From the NCBI RefSeq assembly GCF_047121295.1, contig NZ_CP139447.1, positions 1,302,001-1,366,000 of the forward strand: a stretch of DNA of 64,000 bases, given 5' to 3'. The translations under genes were made by a program, and so were the position numbers. This stretch comes from Longispora sp047121295. Lineage in GTDB: Bacteria > Actinomycetota > Actinomycetes > Mycobacteriales > Micromonosporaceae. The notes beneath the pieces were generated by a model. It searched no databases, was not told the DNA's origin, and saw nothing but the letters and a program-made list of their open reading frames with translations. Of this stretch, positions 56,561 to 64,000 are shown one piece after another; position 1 is the first letter of the stretch; every line of letters starts with the position of its first letter.

Positions 56561-56597
56561 GTAACCTGCCCGAAACAACTCGTCACAGCTCTGAAAT
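56561..56597 (+). promoter_or_regulatory. GlnR-type binding box upstream of amt
   Basis: GTAAC-n6-GAAAC-n5-GTCAC-n6-GAAAT matches the GlnR consensus (gTnAC and GaAAC half-sites, two each), except that the central spacer is 5 rather than 6. It lies about 108 nt before the amt start, the usual place. It predicts nitrogen-responsive activation of amt-glnB-glnD. Confidence 0.75.
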
Positions 56598-56704
56598 CGA
56601 TCAGACTCTGTGCGTGAAACACCCGCCCGGTTAGCTTCAGCCAGCCGGCAGCAGGGCAGTGTCGCCCCCTTGAGCCGGAGGATTGGCTACGAGAGGAGCG
56701 GCGC

Positions 56705-58057
56705 ATGCCGCCGATCAACGCGGGTGACACCGCCTGGGTGCTCGCCTCGACCGCCCTGGTGCTGCTGATGACGCCGGGGCTCGCCCTGTTCTACGGCGGC
56801 CTGGTCCGAGGCAAGAGCGTCCTCAACATGATGATGATGAGCTTCTCCACCGTGGGACTCGTCAGCGTGCTCTGGGTGGCCTACGGCTACAGCATCGCGT
56901 TCACCACGGACAAGTACCAGGGCCTGTTCGGCGGCTTCGAGGCCCTCGGGCTGCGCGGGGCGCTCGACGGCTCGACGGGCGCGGACGAGCACAAGATCCC
57001 GGTCCTGGCGTTCGCGGCCTTCCAGTTGATGTTCGCGATCATCACGCCGGCCCTGATCAGCGGGGCGATCGCCGACCGGGCCAAGTTCGGCTCGTGGTTG
57101 CTGTTCGTGGGCCTGTGGGCGACGATCGTGTACTTCCCGGTCGCGCACTGGGTGTTCGGCGCGGACGGCTGGATCCTGAGCAAGCTCAAGGCGTTCGACT
57201 TCGCGGGCGGTACCGCCGTGCACGTCAACGCCGGTGCGGCGGCCCTGGCGCTGTGCCTGGTGCTCGGCAAGCGGGTCGGCTGGCCGAAGAAGGAGTCCTT
57301 CAAGCCGCACAACGTGCCCATGGTGCTGCTCGGCGCGGGGCTGCTGTGGTTCGGCTGGTTCGGTTTCAACGCCGGATCGGCGCTGGCCGCCAACGGGCTG
57401 TCCGCGATGGCCTTCATGAACACCCAGGTGGCGACGGGTGCGGCGCTGCTCGGCTGGATCGTGGTCGAGTGGCTGCGGGACGGCAAGCCGACCGCCGTGG
57501 GCGCCGCGTCGGGTGCCGTGGCCGGGCTGGTCGCGATCACGCCGGCCTGTTCGACCGTGGAGCCGATCGGGGCCATCGCGATCGGGCTGATCGCCGGGGC
57601 GCTGTGCGCGCTGGCCATCGGGCTGAAGTACAAGCTGGGCTTCGACGACTCGCTCGACGTGGTCGGCGTGCACATGGTCGGCGGCGCCGTGGGTGCCCTG
57701 CTGATCGGCCTGTTCGCCACGACCCTGTCGGGTGGCACGGGCGACATCAACGGCGTGTTCTACGGCGGCGGCTTCGCCCAGCTCGGCAAGCAGGCGATCG
57801 CGGTCGCGGCCGTCGGCGGGTACTCGTTCGTCGTCACCTGGCTGCTCGGCTGGGCGATCGACAAGACCATCGGGTTCCGGCTCAGCCCCGAGGCGGAGGC
57901 CGCCGGCATCGACATGGCGGAGCACGCGGAGAGCGCGTACGAGCTGAGCACGACCGGCGGCGGCAGCGCCTTCGCCCTGGCCGGCATCGCGCCGGGACCG
58001 GCCCCGAAGGCCGCTGAGAAGACCGCCCCCGAGGCCGAGAAGGTTGGAGCAGAGTGA
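56705..58057 (+). CDS. amt: Ammonium transporter
   Basis: Trimeric ammonium channel of 450 residues with 11 predicted helices. The family signature appears in FSTVGLVSVLWVAYGYSIAF and FDFAGGTAVHVNAGAAALA, where the pore His pair is expected: H in GGTAVHVNAG and H in VVGVHMVGGAVGALLIG. The C-terminal tail (about 400-450) is Ala/Pro-rich and cytoplasmic, the place for P-II control. It heads the amt-glnB-glnD operon under the GlnR-type box. Start ATG 56705, with GAGAGGAG 7 nt upstream. Confidence 0.96.
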   Translation: MPPINAGDTAWVLASTALVLLMTPGLALFYGGLVRGKSVLNMMMMSFSTVGLVSVLWVAYGYSIAFTTDKYQGLFGGFEALGLRGALDGSTGADEHKIPVLAFAAFQLMFAIITPALISGAIADRAKFGSWLLFVGLWATIVYFPVAHWVFGADGWILSKLKAFDFAGGTAVHVNAGAAALALCLVLGKRVGWPKKESFKPHNVPMVLLGAGLLWFGWFGFNAGSALAANGLSAMAFMNTQVATGAALLGWIVVEWLRDGKPTAVGAASGAVAGLVAITPACSTVEPIGAIAIGLIAGALCALAIGLKYKLGFDDSLDVVGVHMVGGAVGALLIGLFATTLSGGTGDINGVFYGGGFAQLGKQAIAVAAVGGYSFVVTWLLGWAIDKTIGFRLSPEAEAAGIDMAEHAESAYELSTTGGGSAFALAGIAPGPAPKAAEKTAPEAEKVGAE

Positions 58058-58059
58058 AC

Positions 58060-58398
58060 ATGAAGCTCATCACCGCCGTCATCAAGCCGCACCAGTTGGA
58101 GACGGTCAAGGAGGCCCTCGCCGCCCTCGGCGTGGCCGGCATGACGGTCAGCGAGGTGCAGGGCTACGGCCGGCAGAAGGGCCACACCGAGGTGTACCGG
58201 GGCGCGGAGTACACCGTGGAGTTCGTGCCGAAGATCCGCCTCGAGGTGGTGATCGACGAGTTCGACGCCGCGAAGGTGGTGGACGCGCTGGTCACGGCCG
58301 CGCGGACCGGACGGATCGGGGACGGCAAGGTCTGGGTCACACCCGTCGAGGACGTGGTGCGGGTCCGGACCGGCGAGCACGGCCTCGATGCCCTCTGA
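58060..58398 (+). CDS. glnB: Nitrogen regulatory protein P-II
   Basis: Signal-integrating trimer of 112 residues (GlnK/GlnB family). MKLITAVIKPHQLETVKEAL is the standard start, so I use ATG 58060; an in-frame GTG at 58054 overlaps the amt stop. The T-loop GRQKGHTEVYRGAEYTVEF carries the modifiable Tyr (in EVYRG, equal to Tyr51), and the B/C loops have GRIGDGKVWVTPVEDVVRVRTGE. In actinomycetes this Tyr is adenylylated by GlnD. It overlaps glnD by 11 nt and regulates Amt directly. Confidence 0.97.
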   Translation: MKLITAVIKPHQLETVKEALAALGVAGMTVSEVQGYGRQKGHTEVYRGAEYTVEFVPKIRLEVVIDEFDAAKVVDALVTAARTGRIGDGKVWVTPVEDVVRVRTGEHGLDAL

Positions 58399-60619
58399 GG
58401 CCCAGGGGCGCACAGCCTCCGTCGATCGGGGCCTTCGGGACCTGATCGCCGGGGCGGCCGTCGAGGAGCGGGCCGAGCTCCTCGACGGCTGGTTGGCAGG
58501 GCTCCTGCCACCCGGGGGCGGCGTCGCGCTCGTCGCGGTGGGGGGCCTCGGGCGGCGGGAGCTCCCGCCGTACCCGGATGTCGACCTGCTGCTCCTGCAC
58601 GACGGCTGGCCGGGGATCGGCACGGTGGCCGACCAGGTCTGGTACCCGATCTGGGAGCAGAAGCTGCCGCTGGACCACGCGGTGCGTACCGTCGAAGAGG
58701 CACTTGCCGTCGCCGACCAGGACGTGAAGGCGGCGCTGGGCCTGCTCGACGCCCGGCACCTGGCCGGGGACCCGGCGCTGACCGCCCGGCTGCGGGGCGT
58801 CGCGGTCGGCAGCTGGCAGTCCCGGGCGGCGCACCGGCTCGCCGCGCTGCGCGAGGTCACCGAGGCCCGGTGGCGGGACCGGGGCGAGCTGGCGTTCCTG
58901 CTGGAGGGCGACCTGAAGGAGGCCCGGGGCGGGCTGCGGGACGCCACCACCCTGCGGGGCATCGGCTACGCGCAGATCGCCGACACGCCCCGGCCTGCCG
59001 CGCGGGCGGCGGCGGCCCGGCTGCGGGAGACCCGCGAGGCCCTGCACCACGCGGCGGGCCGGCGGTGCGACCGGCTGCTGGCCGAGCTGCGCGAGCCCGT
59101 CGCGGCCCTTCTGGGGGTACCGGACCGCGAGGCCCTGCTCCGCCGGGTGTCCGAGGACGCCCGCACGCTGGCGTACGCGGCCGACGACGCCTGGCGGGCC
59201 GTGGACCGGTGGCGCAGCCGGTCGGGCAAGCCGGGGCCGAGGCGCCCGCTGGCCGACGGCGTGATCGAGTCCGGGGGCGAGGTCCGGCTGGCCCGGGCGC
59301 TGCGGCCCGACCCGGTCCTGCCGCTGCGGGTCGCCGCCGCCGCTGCCACCCACCGGCTGCCGATCGCCGTCAGCACCCTGGACTGGCTGGCCGCGCACTG
59401 TCCGCCGCTGCCCGAGCCGTGGCCCGCGACGGCACGGCAGACGTTCCTCACCCTGCTCGGGGCCGGCCCGGCCCTGGTCGACGTGTGGGAGGCCTGCGAC
59501 CGGGCCGGGCTGGTGACCCGGTGGCTGCCGGAGTGGGGCCGGGTGCGGTTCGCGCCGCAGTACGACCCGGTGCACCGGCACACCGTGGACCGGCACCTGA
59601 TCGAGACGGCGGCGACGGCGGCGAGGTACGCGCACGAGGTGGCCCGGCCCGACCTGCTCGTCCTGGGCGCGCTCGTGCACGACCTGGGCAAGGGCCTGGG
59701 GGCCGCCGGCGACCACTGCGTCGCCGGGGTGGCGCCCGCGCACCTGGTCTGCGCCCGGATCGGGCTGTCCGCCGCCGACACCGGGGTGATCGTGGACCTG
59801 GTCCGGCACCACCTGCTGCTCGCCGACGTGGCCACCCGGCGCGACCTGGCCGACCCGGCGACCCTGCCGCCGGTCGCCGAGGCCGTCGGCACGGTCGACC
59901 AGCTCGACCTCCTCTACGCCCTCACCCTGTCCGACGCGGCGGCCACCGGGCCGGGCGCGTGGTCGGACTGGAAGGGCAAGCTCGTCGCGGAGTTGGTCGG
60001 CCGGGTCGCCGGCTACCTGGGCTCGGGCCCGGTACCGGCCCCGGGGCTACCCGATCCCGCGCGGTTCGCCGGCGGGCCGCTGCCGGTGGTGACCTGGCGG
60101 GGCGGGCTGGTGTCCGTGCTCGCCCCGGACCGGCCGGGACTCCTCGCGGCGGTGGCCGGCTGCCTGGCCCGGCACCGGCTGGACGTGCTGGGCGCGACCG
60201 TGGCGGTGTCCGAGTCCTCGGAAGCCGCCGAGGGTCGGGCGCTCGTCGAGTGCGAGGTCCGGCCCCGCTACGGCGACCCGCCGGCCGCCGACCTGCTCCT
60301 CGACGCTCTCCGGCGGGCCGTGCTGAGCGGACCGGAGCCACCGAGGCCCGTGGAGGTGTCGGGGGACGTCCGGCTGCGCTGGTGCCAGGACGCCACGGAC
60401 GCCACGATCCTGGAGGTCCGGGCCCCCGACGCGCCCGGGCTGCTGCACCGGATCACCACGGCGCTCACCCGGGCGGGCGCGGACGTGCGCACGGCGAGGG
60501 TGGCCACGTACGGCGCTGCGGCCGTGGACGCGTTCTACCTGGTGGGGGACTTTTCCCGGGCGGTCGTCGAGGCCGAGGTCCGGGCCGGGTGCTCGGGACC
60601 GGGGGGTGACTTGCGGTGA
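58388..60619 (+). CDS. glnD: [Protein-PII] nucleotidyltransferase GlnD
   Basis: Bifunctional enzyme modifying and demodifying P-II, 743 residues. The nucleotidyltransferase motif is VGGLGRRELPPYPDVDLLLL (GGxGR..E plus DxD). The HD phosphohydrolase has HRHTVDRH and LVHDLGKGLG. Two C-terminal ACT domains (about 585-660, VLAPDRPGLLAAVAG; about 670-740, VRAPDAPGLLHRITTAL) sense glutamine. Because actinomycete P-II is adenylylated, it likely adds AMP. In many actinomycetes ffh follows; here a type VII toxin module follows instead. Confidence 0.95.
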   Translation: MPSEAQGRTASVDRGLRDLIAGAAVEERAELLDGWLAGLLPPGGGVALVAVGGLGRRELPPYPDVDLLLLHDGWPGIGTVADQVWYPIWEQKLPLDHAVRTVEEALAVADQDVKAALGLLDARHLAGDPALTARLRGVAVGSWQSRAAHRLAALREVTEARWRDRGELAFLLEGDLKEARGGLRDATTLRGIGYAQIADTPRPAARAAAARLRETREALHHAAGRRCDRLLAELREPVAALLGVPDREALLRRVSEDARTLAYAADDAWRAVDRWRSRSGKPGPRRPLADGVIESGGEVRLARALRPDPVLPLRVAAAAATHRLPIAVSTLDWLAAHCPPLPEPWPATARQTFLTLLGAGPALVDVWEACDRAGLVTRWLPEWGRVRFAPQYDPVHRHTVDRHLIETAATAARYAHEVARPDLLVLGALVHDLGKGLGAAGDHCVAGVAPAHLVCARIGLSAADTGVIVDLVRHHLLLADVATRRDLADPATLPPVAEAVGTVDQLDLLYALTLSDAAATGPGAWSDWKGKLVAELVGRVAGYLGSGPVPAPGLPDPARFAGGPLPVVTWRGGLVSVLAPDRPGLLAAVAGCLARHRLDVLGATVAVSESSEAAEGRALVECEVRPRYGDPPAADLLLDALRRAVLSGPEPPRPVEVSGDVRLRWCQDATDATILEVRAPDAPGLLHRITTALTRAGADVRTARVATYGAAAVDAFYLVGDFSRAVVEAEVRAGCSGPGGDLR

Positions 60620-60670
60620 GTTGTTAGGGTGGCCGCACCACCCAACATGATCAAGTTAGGTTCCTGTTCC

Positions 60671-61036
60671 ATGGCTCCAGAAGATCCGCTCACCGCCCGC
60701 GTCATGTCCCGGTTCGCCCAGGCCAAGGGGGCCGGCGAAGCCCTCGGCGGCCTGGTGCGGGTGGAGCTCGACGGCACCGGCGAGGACGTCAGGTTCGTGA
60801 TCGACCCGAAGGCGATGCGCCGGGCCTCCGAGGACATCGCCGAGGCGCTCGGCCAGGCGTACAGGGCGGCGCGGGCCGAGGTGCAGCTCGCGCTGGCCGA
60901 GACCAGGCAGGACCCGTTCGAGGCGCTGGGCGGCATGGGGGAGACCCTCCGGGAGCTGGACACGACGGCGATGCGCCGGCTGTCGGAGCTGACGTCGATC
61001 GCGGAGAACCTGGCGAACCGGACGGACCGCCTGTGA
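60671..61036 (+). CDS. YbaB/EbfC-like protein of the toxin module
   Basis: A 121-residue protein similar in layout to the YbaB-like protein at 53854: helical start (DPLTARVMSRFAQAKGAGEA), then VRVELDGTGEDVRFVIDPKAM (the YbaB core strand pair) and a helical end. Sequence is diverged and its DNA-binding role is unproven. As in other ESX toxin loci, it could be a chaperone. Start ATG 60671; GTG 60629 and ATG 60647 are in frame but lack ribosome sites. It overlaps the WXG-like gene by GTGA. Confidence 0.7.
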   Translation: MAPEDPLTARVMSRFAQAKGAGEALGGLVRVELDGTGEDVRFVIDPKAMRRASEDIAEALGQAYRAARAEVQLALAETRQDPFEALGGMGETLRELDTTAMRRLSELTSIAENLANRTDRL

Positions 61037-61365
61037 ACCCGTCCAAGCCCACCAAGCTCAACTTCGACTCGCTGGCCGACTCCGCCGGACGGCTGGGCGA
61101 CGCCGCCCAGACCATGGAGGACGGCCTGGTGAAGCTCCAGGCCACGGTCACCACGGAGAGCCCCTGGGGCGCGGACGAGGCGGGCACGGTCTTCGGGATG
61201 GCGTACCAGATGGTGCTCGGCCACGCGATGGAGACCTACGGCTCGCGGTGCGGGCAGCTCGTCGAGGCCGGCTCCGGCCTGGCGGAGATGGCCGCCGAGG
61301 CGAAGGCGACGGACCTGGCGATCGAGGACCTGTTGGCGTCCATCGCGAAGAACCTGGGGCGCTGA
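61033..61365 (+). CDS. WXG100-like protein of the toxin module
   Basis: A 110-residue helical protein with a W-x-G turn in ESPWGADEAGTVF and two long helices on each side (SLADSAGRLGDAAQTMEDGL; CGQLVEAGSGLAEMAAEAKA). This is the ESX-substrate fold. The GTG start overlaps the YbaB-like gene (GTGA) and the toxin gene begins 1 nt after its stop, so the three are co-translated. It is likely to pair with the toxin protein for export. Confidence 0.85.
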   Translation: MNPSKPTKLNFDSLADSAGRLGDAAQTMEDGLVKLQATVTTESPWGADEAGTVFGMAYQMVLGHAMETYGSRCGQLVEAGSGLAEMAAEAKATDLAIEDLLASIAKNLGR

Positions 61366-61366
61366 G

Positions 61367-62419
61367 ATGGCACTGGAGCTACCGCACTGGCTGACGGAGC
61401 CGCTGAGCTGGATCGGGATGGAGTTCCCGAAGGCCGACGAGGACAAGCTGTTCAAGGCCGGCCAGGAGTGGATAGCCTTCGGCGTGCACCTGGCCGGGGT
61501 GAGCGCCACCGCGAACGCGGCGGCCCACAACGTGCTCGCCCACAACGAGGGCGACGCGATCGACCGCTTCAAGGCGTGGTGGGAGGGCGAGGAGGGCCCC
61601 GGCCAGCGGCTGGTCGACGACGCGACGGCGGCCATGATCATCGGCCTGGCCCTGATCCTCTTCGCCGGGATCATCCTTGCGCTGAAGATCGCGTTCATCA
61701 TCCAGTTGATCATCCTGGCCGTGCAGGTGGCCCAGGCGATCGCGACGGCCGTGCCCACGCTCGGGGCCTCGCTGGCGGAGATCCCGTTCTCCATCGCCGG
61801 CGCGCGGATAGCCTGTCGAAAACTCGTGAAGATGATCGTCCACGTCGTGGAGAAGCAGATCGCCAAGATCCTCACCAAGGCGAAGAACCTGCTGAAGAAG
61901 TTCAAGACGAAGCTGGCCAACCGGCAGGCCCGCAAGGCGGCGCGCGAGTTCGACCGGAAGATGCTCGACGACCTGAAGAAGGTCAACCCCAACTTCCGAC
62001 CACCCCATCCGGAGTACGCCAACAACTGCACCCACTGCGTGCAGGCCTACGAGTTACGCCGGCGCGGGCTGGACGCCGAGGCCACCGGCCTGCCCCCGAG
62101 CATGTGGCACCAGGGCGGCCGGGGGCTCGACTTCATCGAGAACAAGTGGGGGCGCAGTTTCACCACGGCGGACCGCGCCCAGATCGAGAACGCGTTCAAG
62201 GAGCCCGGCTCGCGCGGCGTGATCTCGATCGAGTGGCCTGGCAACACGGCGCACGTCTTCAACGTGGAGAATGTCGGCGGCAAGGTGCGCTTCATCGACG
62301 GCCAGACCGCGAGCGGCGACGTGTCCCATTATTTCTCGCAGGGGTTCAACCCGAAGTACCTACGGCTGGACGACCTGCCGACGCCGCCCGGCGGCGGTTA
62401 CGCGAAGCCACGGGGATAG
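61367..62419 (+). CDS. Type VII-secreted toxin with papain-fold glutamine-deamidase-like domain
   Basis: A 350-residue polymorphic toxin candidate. The N-terminal 80 residues are helical. A hydrophobic hairpin spans 88-130 (MIIGLALILFAGIILALKIA) and a basic region (150-195) follows. The C-terminal domain (205-350) has the Tox-PL pattern: Cys221/Cys224 in NCTHCVQAY, His296 in TAHVFNV and Asp311/Gln313 in FIDGQT. This fits papain-fold toxin 1, the glutamine deamidase type. The family is known from bacterial competition and effector proteins. The neighbour at 62429 is the expected immunity protein. Target and activity are inferred. Confidence 0.82.
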   Translation: MALELPHWLTEPLSWIGMEFPKADEDKLFKAGQEWIAFGVHLAGVSATANAAAHNVLAHNEGDAIDRFKAWWEGEEGPGQRLVDDATAAMIIGLALILFAGIILALKIAFIIQLIILAVQVAQAIATAVPTLGASLAEIPFSIAGARIACRKLVKMIVHVVEKQIAKILTKAKNLLKKFKTKLANRQARKAAREFDRKMLDDLKKVNPNFRPPHPEYANNCTHCVQAYELRRRGLDAEATGLPPSMWHQGGRGLDFIENKWGRSFTTADRAQIENAFKEPGSRGVISIEWPGNTAHVFNVENVGGKVRFIDGQTASGDVSHYFSQGFNPKYLRLDDLPTPPGGGYAKPRG

Positions 62420-62428
62420 GAGACCGAC

Positions 62429-62722
62429 ATGAGCATCAGCTACGAGGAGGCGCGGGAGATCGCCCGTCGCGCCGTGGAGCCGGCGTGGACGCACGGCACG
62501 TTCTGCGTGGACGACCGGGTCATCTACGAGACCGACCAGTACTACGTGGTGTCCATCGCGGCCCGCGAGCTGGTGGTGGACGGGGACCAGTCGTACATGC
62601 TGTACGGCGGCGTGCACGTCGTGTACAAGGCGGACGGCAAGCTGGGGATGCTGCCGGCGCCGACGGTGTACACGGACCCCACCATCCGGTCCCGGAAGAA
62701 CCCCAACCCGACCCTGCGCTAG
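62429..62722 (+). CDS. Immunity protein candidate (Imm35/YrhB-like)
   Basis: A 97-residue protein directly after the toxin gene (9-nt gap), the usual site of an immunity gene. It starts MSISYEEAREIARRAV, a helix typical of the YrhB/Imm35 family, then a beta-sheet with YYVVSIAARELVVDG, and ends YTDPTIRSRKNPNPTLR. Assignment to Imm35 is by general pattern, not a search. GGAG lies 7 nt before the ATG. Its TAG stop shares CTAG with the stop of the convergent gene. Confidence 0.7.
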   Translation: MSISYEEAREIARRAVEPAWTHGTFCVDDRVIYETDQYYVVSIAARELVVDGDQSYMLYGGVHVVYKADGKLGMLPAPTVYTDPTIRSRKNPNPTLR

Positions 62723-63168
62723 AGGCCGGCCCCGAACACCGGGTGCAGTTGCCGGCGGAACAGCCGCATCAGGCACAGGTTCTCCGCGATCGTCATCGAC
62801 GCGTACGGCCCGTGGTGCAGCGCGCTGGTCTGCCCGGTGCGCAGCGCCTCCTCGGCGTTGGCGAGCGCGAGCCTGATCTCGGCGAGGTAGACGCCCTCCA
62901 GGAAGCAGGGCGGCTCGTCGGCCGCGATCAGGGCCGCGCCGATCTCCCACAGGGTGCGCCGGATGTTCCCGGACAGGAACAGGTTGCGGGCGGCCAGGGC
63001 CCGGGAGTAGAGCCGGACGTACAGCGTGAAGTGCGCCGGGTCGTCCAGCACGAGGGGCAGCACCCGGCCGTCGCCGAGGTCGACGTCGACGTTCTCCGGG
63101 TGCAGGCCCCGGTCGACGACCTCCTGGCAGACGTCGTGCACGTCGGTGCCCTTGACTGTGGTCCTCAC
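62719..63168 (-). CDS. Hypothetical protein coupled to amidohydrolase
   Basis: A 149-residue helical protein that I do not recognise. Landmarks: VHDVCQEVVDRGLHPENVDV, LYVRLYSRALAARNLFLSGN, and ALANAEEALRTGQTSALHHG with the end RQLHPVFGAGL. The many buried Leu/Ala and conserved-looking histidines (LHHGPYAS, QLHP) suggest a small enzyme or partner subunit. The GTG start overlaps the amidohydrolase stop (GTGA), so it is translationally coupled to it and may form a complex with it. That is inference. Confidence 0.6.
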   Translation of the reverse strand: MRTTVKGTDVHDVCQEVVDRGLHPENVDVDLGDGRVLPLVLDDPAHFTLYVRLYSRALAARNLFLSGNIRRTLWEIGAALIAADEPPCFLEGVYLAEIRLALANAEEALRTGQTSALHHGPYASMTIAENLCLMRLFRRQLHPVFGAGL

Positions 63169-63959
63169 GACGACACCCCCAGCACGCGCAGCAGGTTGCC
63201 GCCGAACAGGTCGGGCATCCGTTCGGCGGGCACCCCGGCCATCGCGGCCATGATGCCCATCGACTGCAGGGACACCGTGCTGGAGGAGTAGGGCTTGTCG
63301 GAGCCGTACATCACCCGGGACGGGTCGACCTCGCGGAGCACCTGGAACAGGTCGTAGACGCGGACGACCGAGGTCTCGAAGTACACGTTGGGGAAGGGCT
63401 TGAGCACCCGCAGCGCCCGGGGCATGTCGATGAACGAGGCGTGCCCGAGGATCAGCTTGAGGTGCGGGAGCGCGGCGGCCACGGTGGCGACGTCGTGCGA
63501 GATGGCCGGCATGCCGTACCCGGTGTGCACCAGCACCGGCAGCCCGTCGTCGGCCGCGCGCTTGTAGATCCCGCGCACCAGGTCGGAGCCGATCTCGAAC
63601 TCCTGGGCGCGCGGGTGCAGCTTGACGCCCCGGTGGCCCCGGGCGAGGCACAGCTCGTACTCCGCCTCCCACGGCCCGTGCGGGTTGAGCCGCATGAACG
63701 GCAGCAGCCGGTCGGCGTGCGGCGCGCACTCGGCGAAGATCCGCTCGTTGGGGACGTGGAAGTCCTCGCCCTGGTCGGGGTCGTTGAACGGGAACACCAC
63801 GGCCCCGGTCACGTCGAACTTGGCCAGGTCGGCGAGCAGCCCGTCGGCGTTGAGGGTCTTGCCGTCGGTGTCCGTACCCAGGTGGGTGTGCGCGTCCCAG
63901 ATCGGGGCGTTCTCGACGGCGGAGGCCGTGACCTGACTCAGGTACTCGTAGGAGTCCAT
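63165..63959 (-). CDS. Amidohydrolase-2 family metal-dependent hydrolase
   Basis: TIM-barrel hydrolase of 264 residues. Metal ligands: WDAHTHLG (HxH), the second His in VLVHTGYG, His in LGHASF, and Asp in YGSDKPY; the Lys in RGVKLHP is the usual amidohydrolase-2 conserved residue. Substrate unknown (decarboxylase- or lactonase-type members share these motifs). Start ATG 63959, because AAGGGGG lies 7 nt upstream, although ATG 63965 is also in frame. The upstream sequence to the window end stays open in this frame, so a fused or overlapping gene beyond the edge is possible. Confidence 0.85.
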   Translation of the reverse strand: MDSYEYLSQVTASAVENAPIWDAHTHLGTDTDGKTLNADGLLADLAKFDVTGAVVFPFNDPDQGEDFHVPNERIFAECAPHADRLLPFMRLNPHGPWEAEYELCLARGHRGVKLHPRAQEFEIGSDLVRGIYKRAADDGLPVLVHTGYGMPAISHDVATVAAALPHLKLILGHASFIDMPRALRVLKPFPNVYFETSVVRVYDLFQVLREVDPSRVMYGSDKPYSSSTVSLQSMGIMAAMAGVPAERMPDLFGGNLLRVLGVSS

Positions 63960-64000
63960 CGCCATGCCCCCTTGGGGGATGGCCCGCAGGTCGAAGTACC

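Overview
The window is a high-GC actinobacterial chromosome segment, most likely from Micromonosporaceae or a close relative. That placement is inference. It rests on extreme GC at third codon positions, many GTG and TTG starts, 4-base GTGA overlaps, the F420 gene cofC, a histone-like HU with a long Lys/Ala tail, an NdgR-type IclR regulator beside leuCD, a GlnR-type box before amt, and type VII secretion (ESX) genes with a mycosin. Almost all of it is coding. I found no insertion sequence, phage or CRISPR array.

Region 1 (1-14.6 kb) holds a secreted SGNH hydrolase cut by the window start, an MFS transporter, the ahpC-ahpD peroxide-defence pair, citramalate synthase cimA behind a leader-peptide attenuator (MTSLLIIGPAR), a fumarylacetoacetate-hydrolase-family protein, gltX, a HAD hydrolase, tRNA-Gln and two tRNA-Glu genes, a lipoprotein, a sulfite-oxidase-type enzyme and small regulators. 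Region 2 (14.6-28.3 kb) holds leuC-leuD with divergent ndgR-type regulator, hupB, ppk, cofC, plsC-gpsA, a trans-sulfuration-type PLP enzyme, ddl, thiL, a GNAT protein, a polysaccharide-deacetylase lipoprotein and rpmB. Region 3 (28.3-48.5 kb) is mostly housekeeping: a DAK-type kinase-like protein, recG, rsmD, coaD, a DUF177 protein, rpmF, rnc, mutM, galE with a repeat-bearing glycosyltransferase, smc (carrying an apparent one-base frameshift), a TetR/MFS pair, a lysoplasmalogenase-family protein, ftsY and a phosphotransferase.

Region 4 (48.5-56.5 kb) is the main accessory locus. Two WXG100 proteins, a helical partner, a WXG100-like protein with eight W-[D/E]-N motifs in a KPWxN repeat tail, a mycosin protease and a radical SAM/SPASM maturase lie in tandem on one strand. 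I read this as a secreted peptide or protein carrying multiple three-residue cyclophane crosslinks, coupled to type VII secretion (AmcA/AmcB-like). It is followed by a YbaB-like/helical/membrane-protein module.

Region 5 (56.5-64 kb) is the amt-glnB-glnD nitrogen operon behind a GlnR-type box, then a second module of the same layout (YbaB-like, WXG-like, effector, small partner). Here the effector ends in a papain-fold glutamine-deamidase-like toxin domain and the partner resembles an immunity protein. An amidohydrolase and an unknown coupled gene on the minus strand close the window.
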